From Streptococcus sp. k-402 (GTDB taxonomy: Bacteria > Bacillota > Bacilli > Lactobacillales > Streptococcaceae): DNA of 64,000 nt. The position numbers were made by a program, and so were the translations under genes. Location: positions 248,375 to 312,374 of the forward strand of contig NZ_VMNB01000004.1 in assembly GCF_013277515.1 (NCBI RefSeq), written 5' to 3'. Every line of letters begins with the position of its first letter. Position 1 is the stretch's first letter. Under the pieces are notes generated by a model that was not told where the DNA came from, ran no database searches, and saw only the letters and a list, made by a program, of their open reading frames with translations. Below are positions 36,721-45,288 of the stretch, piece after piece.

Positions 36721-38455
36721 CTTCTTCTCCTTTCATTTCCAGCTGCTGAGACTGGTAGGTTTGGGCATACCAGCCATCCATAGCTAGTAAGTCTTCGTGC
36801 CTGCCTCGTTCGATAATTTGACCATTTTGCAGAACCAAAATCAAATCTGCATGGACAACTGCACTGAGGCGATGGGCTGTGATAATGGTTGTCTTGTCCT
36901 GACGCGTTTCCTTAAGATTATCGACAATCGCATACTCTGTCTTGGCATCCACAGCTGACAAAGAATCATCCAAAATCAAGATATCAGGGTCTAAAATCAT
37001 AGCCCGACTCATGGCCAGACGCTGCTTTTGACCTCCAGAAAGACTGACTCCTTTTTCACCAATCAGCGTATCAAATCCCTGAGGCATGGCTACAATATCT
37101 TGGTAAACTTGGGCTAGCTTAGTCGCTTCCTCGACCGCTGAAAGTGTTAAATCAGGATTCCCAAAACGGATATTGTCTAAGATCGAAGTCGCAAAGAGGA
37201 ACTGGTCCTGAGGGACGTAGCCCATGAGACTACGAAGGTCTGTCAAACGGTAGTCACGAATATCGTGACCGTTTAGATAAATGGCTCCCTTATCCACATC
37301 GTATTCACGCAAGAGGAGTTTAATCAAGGACGTTTTCCCAGAGCCTGTCTGACCAACTAATCCCAATGTTTGCCCTTTTTCCAAACTAAAGTGAACATTT
37401 GTCAGTGTTTCCTCATTTTCAAATGCAAAACTATCAATGGCATACTGCAAGCGCCCATTTTCAATACTGTCTAGAGGAAACTCAGGGTCTTGTACAGGTG
37501 ATTCCTGAGACAAAAGTTCCTCAATCCGCTGGTAGGAAACTTTCCCTCGCTGAGTAATATTAAAGAGGAAGCCGATGGCCATAAGAGGCCAAACCAGCAT
37601 ATCCAAATAACTGATAAAAGTGACCAGATTACCAACCGTAATTTGCCCTTTCTGAACCATCAAGGAGCCTACCAAGAGCGTTAAAACATAGGAGGAACCA
37701 ACAAATAAGAGAACCATAGGGTCAAAGAGACTATCGTATTTCATGGTTTGCAGGTTCTTTTGGAAGGTCAATTCATTGACTGTCTGAAAGGACTTGAGCT
37801 CGTCCGCCTGGTAACCGAAAGACTTGGTCACTTTGATACCTGATACAGACTCCTGCACCTTGTTATTGAGTTCAGAAAAGGCAGCCTGTGATTCGCCAAA
37901 AGCCTTGTGGGTCTTTCTCCCTAGACGACTGGTCGCATAAGCCATGAAAGGCAGGGGTAGAATGGCAACCAAGGTCATTTGCCATGAAATGCTAAAGAGC
38001 ATGGTCATCAAGGTCACTAAAGCCGTGATAGAGGCATCCACGGCAGACATAACACCACCCCCTGCCAGACGCGTTAGGGCATTGATATCATTGGTTGCGT
38101 GTGCCATCAGGTCCCCCGTCCGGTAGGTTTGATAAAAAGCTGGAGACATTTTTGTGAAATGTTCAAATAAGCGAGAGCGCATAATCTGTCCCAAACGGTA
38201 GGAAGTCCCAAGGATATACATACGCCAAACATAGCGCAGATAGTACATCCCAAAGGCTGAAAGAAGCAAGTAAAATAGGGCAAGAAGGAGGTCCTGCTGG
38301 GTTAATTGCCCCGATGTGATGGCATCAATGACCCTCCCCATAACCATTGGGGGAATGAGGTTGAGGACGGAAACCAAGACCAGAGCCACAATCCCGACTA
38401 AATAACGGCGTTTTTCTAACTTGAAAAACCACCAAAGTTTTTGAATAATGGACAT
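36710..38455 (-). CDS. ABC exporter half-transporter, subunit 1
   Basis: 581 residues starting at MSIIQKLWWFFKL (AAAGGGA upstream). It has six membrane segments and an ATPase domain with GQTGSGKTS, a canonical LSGGQKQRLAMSRA signature, and Walker B LILDDSLSAVD, where the catalytic glutamate is aspartate. So this subunit contributes the degenerate catalytic residue and the good signature motif. Works as heterodimer with the downstream gene product. Confidence 0.9.
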   Translation of the reverse strand: MSIIQKLWWFFKLEKRRYLVGIVALVLVSVLNLIPPMVMGRVIDAITSGQLTQQDLLLALFYLLLSAFGMYYLRYVWRMYILGTSYRLGQIMRSRLFEHFTKMSPAFYQTYRTGDLMAHATNDINALTRLAGGGVMSAVDASITALVTLMTMLFSISWQMTLVAILPLPFMAYATSRLGRKTHKAFGESQAAFSELNNKVQESVSGIKVTKSFGYQADELKSFQTVNELTFQKNLQTMKYDSLFDPMVLLFVGSSYVLTLLVGSLMVQKGQITVGNLVTFISYLDMLVWPLMAIGFLFNITQRGKVSYQRIEELLSQESPVQDPEFPLDSIENGRLQYAIDSFAFENEETLTNVHFSLEKGQTLGLVGQTGSGKTSLIKLLLREYDVDKGAIYLNGHDIRDYRLTDLRSLMGYVPQDQFLFATSILDNIRFGNPDLTLSAVEEATKLAQVYQDIVAMPQGFDTLIGEKGVSLSGGQKQRLAMSRAMILDPDILILDDSLSAVDAKTEYAIVDNLKETRQDKTTIITAHRLSAVVHADLILVLQNGQIIERGRHEDLLAMDGWYAQTYQSQQLEMKGEEDAE

Positions 38456-38509
38456 AACATCCCTTTCTGATTGCAAATAGAAACCTGAGGCCAAGACCCC
38501 AGGTTTTTC

Positions 38510-39145
38510 TTATTCATAGGTTACGACTGTGACCGCACCCTTGTCATACTCAGCGATAAAGATATTGGCTACATTGTCATGCCCTTGCTTGCTGAGGTTA
38601 TCAAGCAACCACTCTTCGTTACGACCAATCGACTCCAAAACATCGACTTGTATCACACCGTCAGTCACAACTGGATACTTAGGATTTTCATCTCCCATTT
38701 GGACCACGATGAGTTGGCCATTTTGCTCCTGCACAGCGCGTTTGACCTGCTTCATCTGGAAAATCCCTTGGCTACGAAGCTTGAGGGCTACTTCCGCTGC
38801 AGACAAACCAACTGAACGACAGGCTTCTGGGTCAATCTGACCATTTTTGATGAGGAGAGTTGGCTTACCATCAATCAAGCGTTTGACAAAATGAACATTG
38901 TTACTAAGCCACTTGAGGGTCAAAACCAAAATCGTCCACATCATCAAAATCACTGCGTACTGGAGAATGCTAATAGAACTATTGTAAATCACCCCACCGA
39001 TAATACCACCGAGAACATAGTTCTGAATTTGGTCTGTCGCAGAGTTAGGCGCCAGATTTCCCTTTCCTGTCACATTGATAACAAAAACAAGCGAGAAAAG
39101 ACCCAAGGCCAGTTTGATTAAAATTTCCATATAATTGAGTGTCAT
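38510..39145 (-). CDS. DUF421 (YetF-like) membrane protein
   Basis: 211 residues: two to three N-terminal membrane segments (to about residue 85), then a cytoplasmic YetF-type domain with GKPTLLIKNGQID and the LRSQGIFQMKQVKRAVQEQNG block. In spore formers related proteins affect membrane potential or germination; no firm function is known. It overlaps the DUF3290 gene by four bases, and the two families regularly occur as a pair in streptococci and lactococci. Confidence 0.85.
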   Translation of the reverse strand: MTLNYMEILIKLALGLFSLVFVINVTGKGNLAPNSATDQIQNYVLGGIIGGVIYNSSISILQYAVILMMWTILVLTLKWLSNNVHFVKRLIDGKPTLLIKNGQIDPEACRSVGLSAAEVALKLRSQGIFQMKQVKRAVQEQNGQLIVVQMGDENPKYPVVTDGVIQVDVLESIGRNEEWLLDNLSKQGHDNVANIFIAEYDKGAVTVVTYE

Positions 39146-39597
39146 TTGTTTACCTCCACCAATTCAATAGCGTCTGTTTGATGCAATTCTAATTTCTCTA
39201 AAAGATACTTGTCTGGTTGGCTCCCGTTCATGGCACGATAGAAATTTGAACCTACCTTGATAAGTGCTCCATCAGTGGCTGCAGAAGTATTGACATAAAC
39301 TTCTGATTTATCCACTCCCAAGTCTTTGGAAACAACCTCTATGAAATGAAGTGAAGTTTGAAATTGGTTGTTAGAGGCTTGATTGGTCTGGTATTTTGAG
39401 ATTGTCACCAAAAGCATGGCCACCAAGGTCAAGGCCAAAATCATGACCAATTCCCGAAACTTAGTCCCCTTTTTATCTCGATAGGCTTTAAAAGCAAAAA
39501 ATCCTGTGATAGCTAGGAGCACAATCCCAAAGCCAATCATCATTCCATTTTGCTGACTGATTTGGCTAAGTACATAGTCATATGAGTAAAATTTCAT
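39142..39597 (-). CDS. DUF3290 family protein
   Basis: 151 residues with two N-terminal membrane segments (about 18-36 and 48-66) and an extracytoplasmic or cytoplasmic C-terminal domain (VEVVSKDLGVDKSEVYVNTSAATDGALIKVG in part). Function unknown. It is translated first and coupled to the DUF421 gene. Its start lies only 56 bases from the first copy of a 29-bp direct repeat. Confidence 0.82.
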   Translation of the reverse strand: MKFYSYDYVLSQISQQNGMMIGFGIVLLAITGFFAFKAYRDKKGTKFRELVMILALTLVAMLLVTISKYQTNQASNNQFQTSLHFIEVVSKDLGVDKSEVYVNTSAATDGALIKVGSNFYRAMNGSQPDKYLLEKLELHQTDAIELVEVNK

Positions 39598-39652
39598 TTA
39601 TTTTCACTCCCTTTCATAAAATCATTCTTAATTATAAACGAAAGAGAGTGAT

Positions 39653-39681
39653 TTTTCAAGCCATACGTTGGGGAAATGGAC
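39653..39681. repeat. 29-bp direct repeat, left copy
   Basis: Identical over 29 bases to 41657-41685; it begins TTTTCAAGCCATACG and ends GGGGAAATGGAC, and similarity extends a few bases to the left with one gap. The two copies bracket exactly the SdpI/SdpR/CPBP module. Confidence 0.9.
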
Positions 39682-39723
39682 ATATCAGACCAACTTCTCA
39701 AACTAATGACTCCAGTAGCTATT

Positions 39724-40368
39724 TCAAGATTCTGATTTTGATAATTGATATGAATAAACACCAGGCATCAACACCACAAGTAGAAGTGTCAAGAAAAACA
39801 CCCAGTAAACATATAGTTGAACAAAGGAATTTAGAAACAATAACAATCCTCCTAATACCCAAATTTTTCCAGCTAGACGATGCGTTTTTCTCCAGTTTTC
39901 ATCATTCTCCAAGGTCCACGGTAGTCGAATACCGATTATATAATTTCGGTGTGTTTTTGGTAGATAATTTCCAATTACGATCATCACGACTCCCATAAAA
40001 ATCTGAGCTAGTAGCCCACTCATCATGGAATAACCCAAATATTCTCCGAAGATAGAAATCATTAATAGACAAGATACAAAAGGAATAATCCAGTAAATCA
40101 AAACTTGTATTTTTGAACTGATATTGCTAGATTTAGGATCCTTAATCATTAAAAATAGAAGCAACCAATGCATCAAAAGCATGAGAGTCGGTAATCCAAA
40201 GATAGCAAACATTTTATGATTGTAGCCATCTGCTTGACCCAGTAGATTAAAATGAGTGGGTATCTCCTCTGGTAATTGATTCCAGAAAACACAACCTACA
40301 AGGGAAGGTAGTAGGATGAGAATGCTCGTAAATAATACCAATTTCTTATTGATTTTTATCTTCATCAA
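39724..40368 (-). CDS. SdpI/YhfL-family membrane protein (DUF1648)
   Basis: 214 residues, five to six membrane segments. The N-terminal DUF1648 motif LPEEIPTHFNLLGQADGY is followed by the SdpI domain with GNYLPKTHRNYIIGIRLPWTLENDENWRKTHRLAGK (key: NYIIGIR, PWTL, W-x-x-T-H-R). In Bacillus SdpI gives immunity to the SdpC killing peptide and controls the repressor SdpR. It overlaps the ArsR/SdpR-like gene by up to 23 bases. No SdpC-like toxin gene is seen in the module. Confidence 0.88.
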   Translation of the reverse strand: MMKIKINKKLVLFTSILILLPSLVGCVFWNQLPEEIPTHFNLLGQADGYNHKMFAIFGLPTLMLLMHWLLLFLMIKDPKSSNISSKIQVLIYWIIPFVSCLLMISIFGEYLGYSMMSGLLAQIFMGVVMIVIGNYLPKTHRNYIIGIRLPWTLENDENWRKTHRLAGKIWVLGGLLLFLNSFVQLYVYWVFFLTLLLVVLMPGVYSYQLSKSES

Positions 40369-40633
40369 AATGATCTCCTTTCAGATCTGCTAACCAAACC
40401 ATTATATCCTCTAAAACCGATGTATTTAACTCATAATAAATAAAGTTTTTTTCTTTCATTTCATGAATCAAATCCGCTGCTTTCAAAATCGTGAGATGAT
40501 GTGAAATCGTTGCACTTGTCAACTCGAATTGACTGGCAATTTCTCCTGCAGATAATCTACCTGCTTTGAGTAAATTTAAAATCTCTCTCCTAACTGGATG
40601 AGAAAAGGCTTTAAAACTATTTGCAAAACTCAT
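40346..40633 (-). CDS. ArsR-family autorepressor, SdpR-like
   Basis: 95 residues, a winged helix: HPVRREILNLLKAGRLSAGEIASQF followed by recognition helix ELTSATISHHLTILKAADLI. There are no metal-binding cysteines, as in SdpR and unlike ArsR/SmtB. It sits between CPBP protease and SdpI genes and overlaps both. It probably represses the operon from the ACTATTTAGA-type inverted repeats at the promoter. Confidence 0.88.
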   Translation of the reverse strand: MSFANSFKAFSHPVRREILNLLKAGRLSAGEIASQFELTSATISHHLTILKAADLIHEMKEKNFIYYELNTSVLEDIMVWLADLKGDHFDEDKNQ

Positions 40634-41516
40634 AATGGCTCCTTTCCCTTTGTAATATTAGTAGGGCTAGGACTAAGCAAGGTAGAACTGATAGTATTCC
40701 TGTCGGTGATGGGCCTAAAATCAAGAGGCTTGAAACTTTTTCTCCTGGTAATTGAAAGAGTAACCCAATACCTGCAGTTGCATTGATTGCCCCATGAAAT
40801 AGGGCAGAAGCCCAGATAGAACCTGTCTTTTCCAACAACCAGCTCAACAATATTCCTAGGCTAAAACAAAATAGAAACATAGCAACAACTCCCAAAACGG
40901 GATAAGCAAAATAAGATAGTCCATAATTATAGCCTTGCAAATTGATTGGTAGATGCCAAATACTCCAAATGAGACCAAGCAAGACATGAGTCTGGACTAG
41001 TGAAAAGCGTTCTCTTAGAGCTGGGTAAAGATAGCCACGCCAACCAATTTCCTCTCCCAATGCAAAGAAACTATTAAGAAAAGGAGCGTAGGTCAAACTA
41101 GCTAGGATTTGAATCAAGGCCAAGAAAGATAAGGGAACGGTTGATTGAGAGACACCTTTTTCTTGTAAGATGGCTTGAATAGATTCAAAACCAAGGCTGA
41201 AATTGCTAGGGAATACAAGAAAATAAAGTCCCGCTCCTAAAAAACTGATGACAGCTGGTAACCAGATAGCTAGTAAGTAAAAGCGCCAGTTGCTCTTGAG
41301 ATTCACAACTAATTTAGATTTGATTCCACTAGGTTGATTCGTGATTTTCCCTAAAATAAAGACTGCAAGTGCAGGCATCCACATGGCTACAATACTAGCA
41401 AGTTGACTCCATGGAGAATTTAGACCAACACCACTTAGCCATAGTGCCAACCATATTATCCAAGCAAGGGTATAAGCCAAGACCACAAAAAGAAGGATTG
41501 TTCTCTTATTTGACAT
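40617..41516 (-). CDS. CPBP-family intramembrane metalloprotease
   Basis: 299 residues with about eight membrane segments. The CPBP (Abi) motifs are intact: EEIGWRGYLYP (EExxxR) near residue 155, HLPIN near 195 and HGAINA near 242. Family members process prenylated peptides or act in bacteriocin self-immunity. It is first in the operon before the SdpR- and SdpI-like genes, a grouping that suggests peptide immunity or membrane stress. The RBS is weak. Confidence 0.87.
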   Translation of the reverse strand: MSNKRTILLFVVLAYTLAWIIWLALWLSGVGLNSPWSQLASIVAMWMPALAVFILGKITNQPSGIKSKLVVNLKSNWRFYLLAIWLPAVISFLGAGLYFLVFPSNFSLGFESIQAILQEKGVSQSTVPLSFLALIQILASLTYAPFLNSFFALGEEIGWRGYLYPALRERFSLVQTHVLLGLIWSIWHLPINLQGYNYGLSYFAYPVLGVVAMFLFCFSLGILLSWLLEKTGSIWASALFHGAINATAGIGLLFQLPGEKVSSLLILGPSPTGILSVLPCLVLALLILQRERSHYEFCK

Positions 41517-41534
41517 ATATGTAACGTCACTTTC

Positions 41535-41614
41535 TATTTAGATGTTTTTCTAAATAACATTATACACCTTTCCATTCTAAATACAATAACTATTTAGATT
41601 TTTTTCTAAATAGT
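41535..41614. promoter_or_regulatory. Promoter with two inverted-repeat operators of the SdpR-like repressor
   Basis: Site 1: TATTTAGA and TCTAAATA (41535-41542, 41549-41556). Site 2: ACTATTTAGA and TCTAAATAGT (41589-41598, 41605-41614). Both have six-base spacers and share the arm TATTTAGA. A -10 TATAAT (41559-41564, minus strand) lies between them. Confidence 0.75.
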
Positions 41615-41656
41615 TTAGGGAATTTTTATTTTCTCAGGATAAAGTCTAAAGAGTAA

Positions 41657-41685
41657 TTTTCAAGCCATACGTTGGGGAAATGGAC
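41657..41685. repeat. 29-bp direct repeat, right copy
   Basis: Identical to 39653-39681. This copy lies in the exoA promoter region, 10 bases before a TATAAT box (41695-41700), so it is probably the original position. Confidence 0.9.
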
Positions 41686-41734
41686 CTTTTTTTGGTATAA
41701 TAAAATCTATAATCTGAATGAAAAAGGTAACTTT

Positions 41735-42562
41735 ATGAAACTCATCTCATGGAATATTGATTCCCTCAATGCTGCCCTAACTAGTGACTCAGCTCGTGCC
41801 AAATTGTCCCAAGAAGTACTACAAACCTTGGTCGCCGAAAATGCTGATATCATCGCTATCCAAGAAACCAAGCTTTCTGCCAAAGGGCCTACAAAGAAAC
41901 ACTTGGAAATTTTAGAAGAACTCTTCCCAGGCTACGAAAACACGTGGCGCTCTTCCCAAGAGCCTGCCCGTAAAGGCTATGCTGGAACCATGTTCCTTTA
42001 TAAGAAAGAACTCACACCCACTGTCACTTTCCCAGAAATCGGTGCCCCTTCTACCATGGACTTGGAAGGCCGTATCATCACGCTAGAATTTGATGAATTT
42101 TTCGTAACCCAAGTTTATACACCAAACGCTGGCGATGGCCTCAAACGCTTGGAAGAACGCCAAGTCTGGGATGTCAAATATGCTGAATACTTGGCTCAAC
42201 TAGACAAAGAAAAACCAGTCCTTGCGACTGGTGACTACAATGTAGCCCACAATGAAATCGACCTTGCAAATCCTGCCAGCAACCGTCGTTCACCAGGATT
42301 TACCGACGAGGAACGTGCTGGATTTACCAACCTCTTGGCAACTGGATTTACCGACACCTTCCGCCACATTCACGGCGATGTTCCAGAACGCTACACTTGG
42401 TGGGCACAGCGCAGCAAGACTTCTAAAATCAACAATACAGGCTGGAGAATCGACTACTGGCTCACAAGTAACCGCATCGCTGACAAGGTGACTAAGTCTG
42501 ATATGATCGACTCAGGAGCTCGCCAAGACCACACACCCATTGTCATGGAAATTGAACTTTAA
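41735..42562 (+). CDS. exoA: Exodeoxyribonuclease III / AP endonuclease
   Basis: 275 residues from the ATG preceded by AAAGG. The exonuclease III family motifs are complete: SWNIDSLNA at the start, QETKLS near residue 46, TGDYNVAHNEIDL near 160 and the terminal DHTPI with the catalytic His. It removes abasic sites and 3' blocks during base-excision repair in a Mg2+-dependent reaction. It is followed 11 bases later by the VOC-protein gene. Confidence 0.96.
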   Translation: MKLISWNIDSLNAALTSDSARAKLSQEVLQTLVAENADIIAIQETKLSAKGPTKKHLEILEELFPGYENTWRSSQEPARKGYAGTMFLYKKELTPTVTFPEIGAPSTMDLEGRIITLEFDEFFVTQVYTPNAGDGLKRLEERQVWDVKYAEYLAQLDKEKPVLATGDYNVAHNEIDLANPASNRRSPGFTDEERAGFTNLLATGFTDTFRHIHGDVPERYTWWAQRSKTSKINNTGWRIDYWLTSNRIADKVTKSDMIDSGARQDHTPIVMEIEL

Positions 42563-42573
42563 GGAGGAATGCG

Positions 42574-42960
42574 ATGGACTATCAGCCTGTCATTCCCGAA
42601 TTTGTGGTATCTGACCTCGAACAGTCGCGCCACTTCTACTGCGACCTGCTAGGATTCTCTGTCGAATACGAGCGTCCAGAGGAGAAATTTCTCTTCCTCT
42701 CGCTTGAAGACTGCCAACTTATGCTAGAAGAAGGTAGCACAGAAGAATTAGCCCAACTAACCTATCCTTTCGGGCGCGGTGTCAATATTTCCTTTGGCAT
42801 TGCAGATGTTCCTCAGCTCCACCAAAAACTGCTGGAAGCTGACTATCCTATCCATCGTCCCCTGACAAAAAGAGAATTTCGAGTAGGAGATAGCTTTATA
42901 TATCCCCATGAATTTGCAGTTCTAGACCCAGATGGCTATTTTTTAAGATTTAGCGAGTAG
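42574..42960 (+). CDS. VOC (glyoxalase/bleomycin-resistance) family protein
   Basis: 128 residues, the length of small bleomycin-resistance-type dimers. Two beta-alpha-beta-beta-beta repeats are visible: IPEFVVSDLEQSRHFYCDLLGF and the closing FAVLDPDGYFLRF. It binds or modifies a small hydrophobic compound; substrate unknown. GGAGG precedes the start and it shares the exoA transcript, ending at the hairpin that follows. Confidence 0.85.
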   Translation: MDYQPVIPEFVVSDLEQSRHFYCDLLGFSVEYERPEEKFLFLSLEDCQLMLEEGSTEELAQLTYPFGRGVNISFGIADVPQLHQKLLEADYPIHRPLTKREFRVGDSFIYPHEFAVLDPDGYFLRFSE

Positions 42961-43000
42961 AATAATAAAGATTGGGAAAAAGTCTTTAAAGTTAGAAAGA

Positions 43001-43043
43001 GGCATATTGTCAGGTGTTTAAAAACCTAATAATATGCCCTTTT
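43001..43043 (+). terminator. Terminator of exoA-VOC
   Basis: GGCATATT (43001-43008) pairs with AATATGCC (43031-43038), with an inner AGGT/ACCT stem, followed by CTTTTAT. Confidence 0.75.
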
Positions 43044-43140
43044 ATGATGGAAAAACCTTCTAAATGTTAGCTAATAAGTTAATTTTTTCCTATTTTTATT
43101 ATATTTGTTCGTTTTTCAAACCAAAACACTAACAAAGTAT

Positions 43141-43169
43141 TTGATTTATAAAGTTATTTAGTGTAAAAT
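43141..43169 (+). promoter_or_regulatory. Promoter of xpt-pbuX
   Basis: TTGATT (43141-43146) and TAAAAT (43164-43169), exactly 17 bases apart, upstream of the guanine riboswitch. A PurBox-like AAAACGAACAAA occurs about 40 bases further upstream on the other strand, but it is a weak match. Confidence 0.7.
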
Positions 43170-43212
43170 AAAAACATTGGCTCAAGCCTATTTAAAATTA
43201 AATATCGTTTTA

Positions 43213-43351
43213 CTTGTTTATGTCGTGAATTGGCACGATGTTTCTACAAGGTGCCGGAACACCTAACAATAAGTAAGTCAGCAGTGAGGTATGGTCGTTT
43301 TTGCCACGCCTATTTTGGGGACTTACTTAGAGATTAAGTAAGTCCTTTTTC
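43213..43351 (+). ncRNA. Guanine riboswitch with attenuator terminator
   Basis: Purine aptamer 43213-43275: P1 pairs ACTTGTT with AATAAGT, the J2/3 core is TTTCTAC, the hairpins are TCGTG/CACGA and AGGTG/CACCT. J3/1 reads AAC, placing a cytosine at the ligand-pairing position (43268), hence guanine or hypoxanthine/xanthine rather than adenine. The expression platform is the terminator GGACTTACTT/AAGTAAGTCC plus TTTTT (43320-43351). It is an OFF switch for xpt-pbuX. Confidence 0.93.
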
Positions 43352-43412
43352 TATTTCTTGTTAGAAACTATAAACAAGCAAATGGATTGGCTTTTAGACT
43401 TTAGGAGGTCTT

Positions 43413-43994
43413 ATGAAATTATTAGAAGAGCGCATCCTCAAGGATGGGCATATCTTGGGTGATAACATCCTCAAGGTAGATTCCTTTTTAACCCACCAAG
43501 TTGACTTTAGCTTGATGCGAGAGATTGGTAAGGTTTTTGCGGAAAAATTTGCTTCTGCTGGTATTACCAAAGTCGTGACCATTGAAGCGTCAGGTATTGC
43601 CCCAGCCGTTTATACAGCTGAAGCCTTAAACGTTCCCATGATTTTCGCTAAAAAAGCTAAAAACATCACTATGAACGAAGGAATCTTAACTGCCGAAGTT
43701 TACTCCTTTACCAAGCAGGTTACCAGCACCGTTTCTATCGCTGGAAAATTCCTCTCACCAGAGGACAAGGTCTTGATTATCGACGATTTTCTTGCTAATG
43801 GCCAAGCTGCCAAAGGCTTGATTCAAATCATCGAACAAGCTGGTGCCACAGTCGAAGCTATCGGTATTGTGATTGAAAAATCCTTCCAAGATGGCCGTGA
43901 TTTGCTTGAAAAAGCAGGCTACCCTGTCCTATCACTCGCTCGTTTGGATCGTTTTGAAAATGGTCAAGTCATATTTAAGGAGGCAGATCTCTAA
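43413..43994 (+). CDS. xpt: Xanthine phosphoribosyltransferase
   Basis: 193 residues, full length. The PRPP-binding loop [16 protein letters not shown] is near residue 120 and the base-binding IEASGIAPA near residue 55. It makes XMP from xanthine and PRPP. AGGAGG precedes the start. Its stop overlaps the pbuX start by one base (TAATG). Expression is controlled by the riboswitch upstream. Confidence 0.96.
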   Translation: MKLLEERILKDGHILGDNILKVDSFLTHQVDFSLMREIGKVFAEKFASAGITKVVTIEASGIAPAVYTAEALNVPMIFAKKAKNITMNEGILTAEVYSFTKQVTSTVSIAGKFLSPEDKVLIIDDFLANGQAAKGLIQIIEQAGATVEAIGIVIEKSFQDGRDLLEKAGYPVLSLARLDRFENGQVIFKEADL

Positions 43995-45256
43995 TGCAAA
44001 CTCAAGAAAAACATTCACAAGCAGCCGTTCTTGGCTTGCAGCACTTACTAGCCATGTACTCAGGATCTATCCTGGTTCCCATCATGATTGCGACAGCCCT
44101 TGGCTATTCAACTGAGCAGTTGACCTACCTGATTTCCACAGATATCTTCATGTGTGGTGTGGCAACCTTCCTCCAACTCCAACTCAACAAATACTTTGGG
44201 ATTGGACTTCCAGTCGTTCTTGGAGTCGCCTTCCAATCCGTCGCTCCCTTGATTATGATTGGGCAAAGCCATGGTAGTGGCGCTATGTTTGGTGCCCTTA
44301 TTGCATCAGGGATTTACGTTGTTCTTGTTTCAGGAATCTTCTCAAAAGTAGCCAATCTCTTCCCATCTATCGTAACAGGATCTGTTATTACCACGATTGG
44401 TTTAACCTTGATTCCTGTCGCTATTGGAAATATGGGAAATAACGTTCCAGAGCCAACTGGTCAGAGTCTCTTGCTTGCAGCTATTACTGTTCTGATTATC
44501 CTCTTGATTAACATCTTTACCAAAGGATTTATCAAGTCTATCTCTATTTTGATTGGTTTGGTTGTTGGAACTGCCATTGCTGCCAGCATGGGCTTGGTTG
44601 ATTTCTCTCCTGTTGCAGCAGCACCACTTGTCCATGTCCCAACTCCACTCTACTTTGGGATGCCAACCTTTGAAATCTCATCTATTGTCATGATGTGTAT
44701 CATCGCAACGGTGTCTATGGTTGAGTCGACTGGTGTTTATCTAGCCTTGTCTGACATCACAAAAGATCCAATCGACAGCACGCGCCTTCGCAACGGATAC
44801 CGCGCAGAAGGTTTGGCCGTACTTCTCGGAGGAATCTTTAACACCTTCCCTTACACAGGATTTTCACAAAACGTTGGTTTGGTTAAATTATCAGGTATCA
44901 AGACTCGCCTGCCAATCTACTACGCAGCTGGTTTCCTCGTTCTCCTTGGACTCCTTCCTAAGTTTGGTGCCCTTGCTCAAATCATTCCTAGCCCTGTCCT
45001 CGGTGGTGCCATGCTGGTGATGTTTGGTTTTGTATCGATTCAAGGAATGCAAATCCTCGCCCGTGTTGACTTTGCTAACAATGAACATAACTTCCTTATC
45101 GCAGCTGTATCCATCGCTGCAGGTGTCGGACTCAACAACAGTAATCTCTTTGTCAGCATGCCGACAGCCTTCCAAATGTTCTTCTCAAACGGAATCGTCG
45201 TAGCCAGCCTACTTGCCATTGTCCTCAATGCCGTATTAAATCATAAAAAGAAATAA
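43994..45256 (+). CDS. pbuX: Xanthine permease
   Basis: 420 residues with the nucleobase:cation symporter 2 (NCS2) fold of about fourteen membrane segments. Typical motifs: LAMYSGSILVPIMIA in helix 1, QSVAPLIMIGQ, and the NCS2 signature NTFPYTGFSQNVGLV. It brings in xanthine for Xpt. Translationally coupled to xpt and under the same guanine riboswitch. Confidence 0.95.
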   Translation: MQTQEKHSQAAVLGLQHLLAMYSGSILVPIMIATALGYSTEQLTYLISTDIFMCGVATFLQLQLNKYFGIGLPVVLGVAFQSVAPLIMIGQSHGSGAMFGALIASGIYVVLVSGIFSKVANLFPSIVTGSVITTIGLTLIPVAIGNMGNNVPEPTGQSLLLAAITVLIILLINIFTKGFIKSISILIGLVVGTAIAASMGLVDFSPVAAAPLVHVPTPLYFGMPTFEISSIVMMCIIATVSMVESTGVYLALSDITKDPIDSTRLRNGYRAEGLAVLLGGIFNTFPYTGFSQNVGLVKLSGIKTRLPIYYAAGFLVLLGLLPKFGALAQIIPSPVLGGAMLVMFGFVSIQGMQILARVDFANNEHNFLIAAVSIAAGVGLNNSNLFVSMPTAFQMFFSNGIVVASLLAIVLNAVLNHKKK

Positions 45257-45257
45257 G

Positions 45258-45282
45258 AAAAAGAGGTGCGAGCCTCTTTTTT
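45258..45282. terminator. Bidirectional terminator between pbuX and the thioesterase gene
   Basis: AAAAAGAGG and CCTCTTTTT with the six-base loop TGCGAG, serving two convergent genes. Confidence 0.8.
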
Positions 45283-45288
45283 GTTTCT

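Noticed and set aside
43095..43115. PurR box upstream of xpt
   Set aside because: AAAACGAACAAA on the minus strand differs from the streptococcal PurBox at two or more positions and the usual second copy is not seen.
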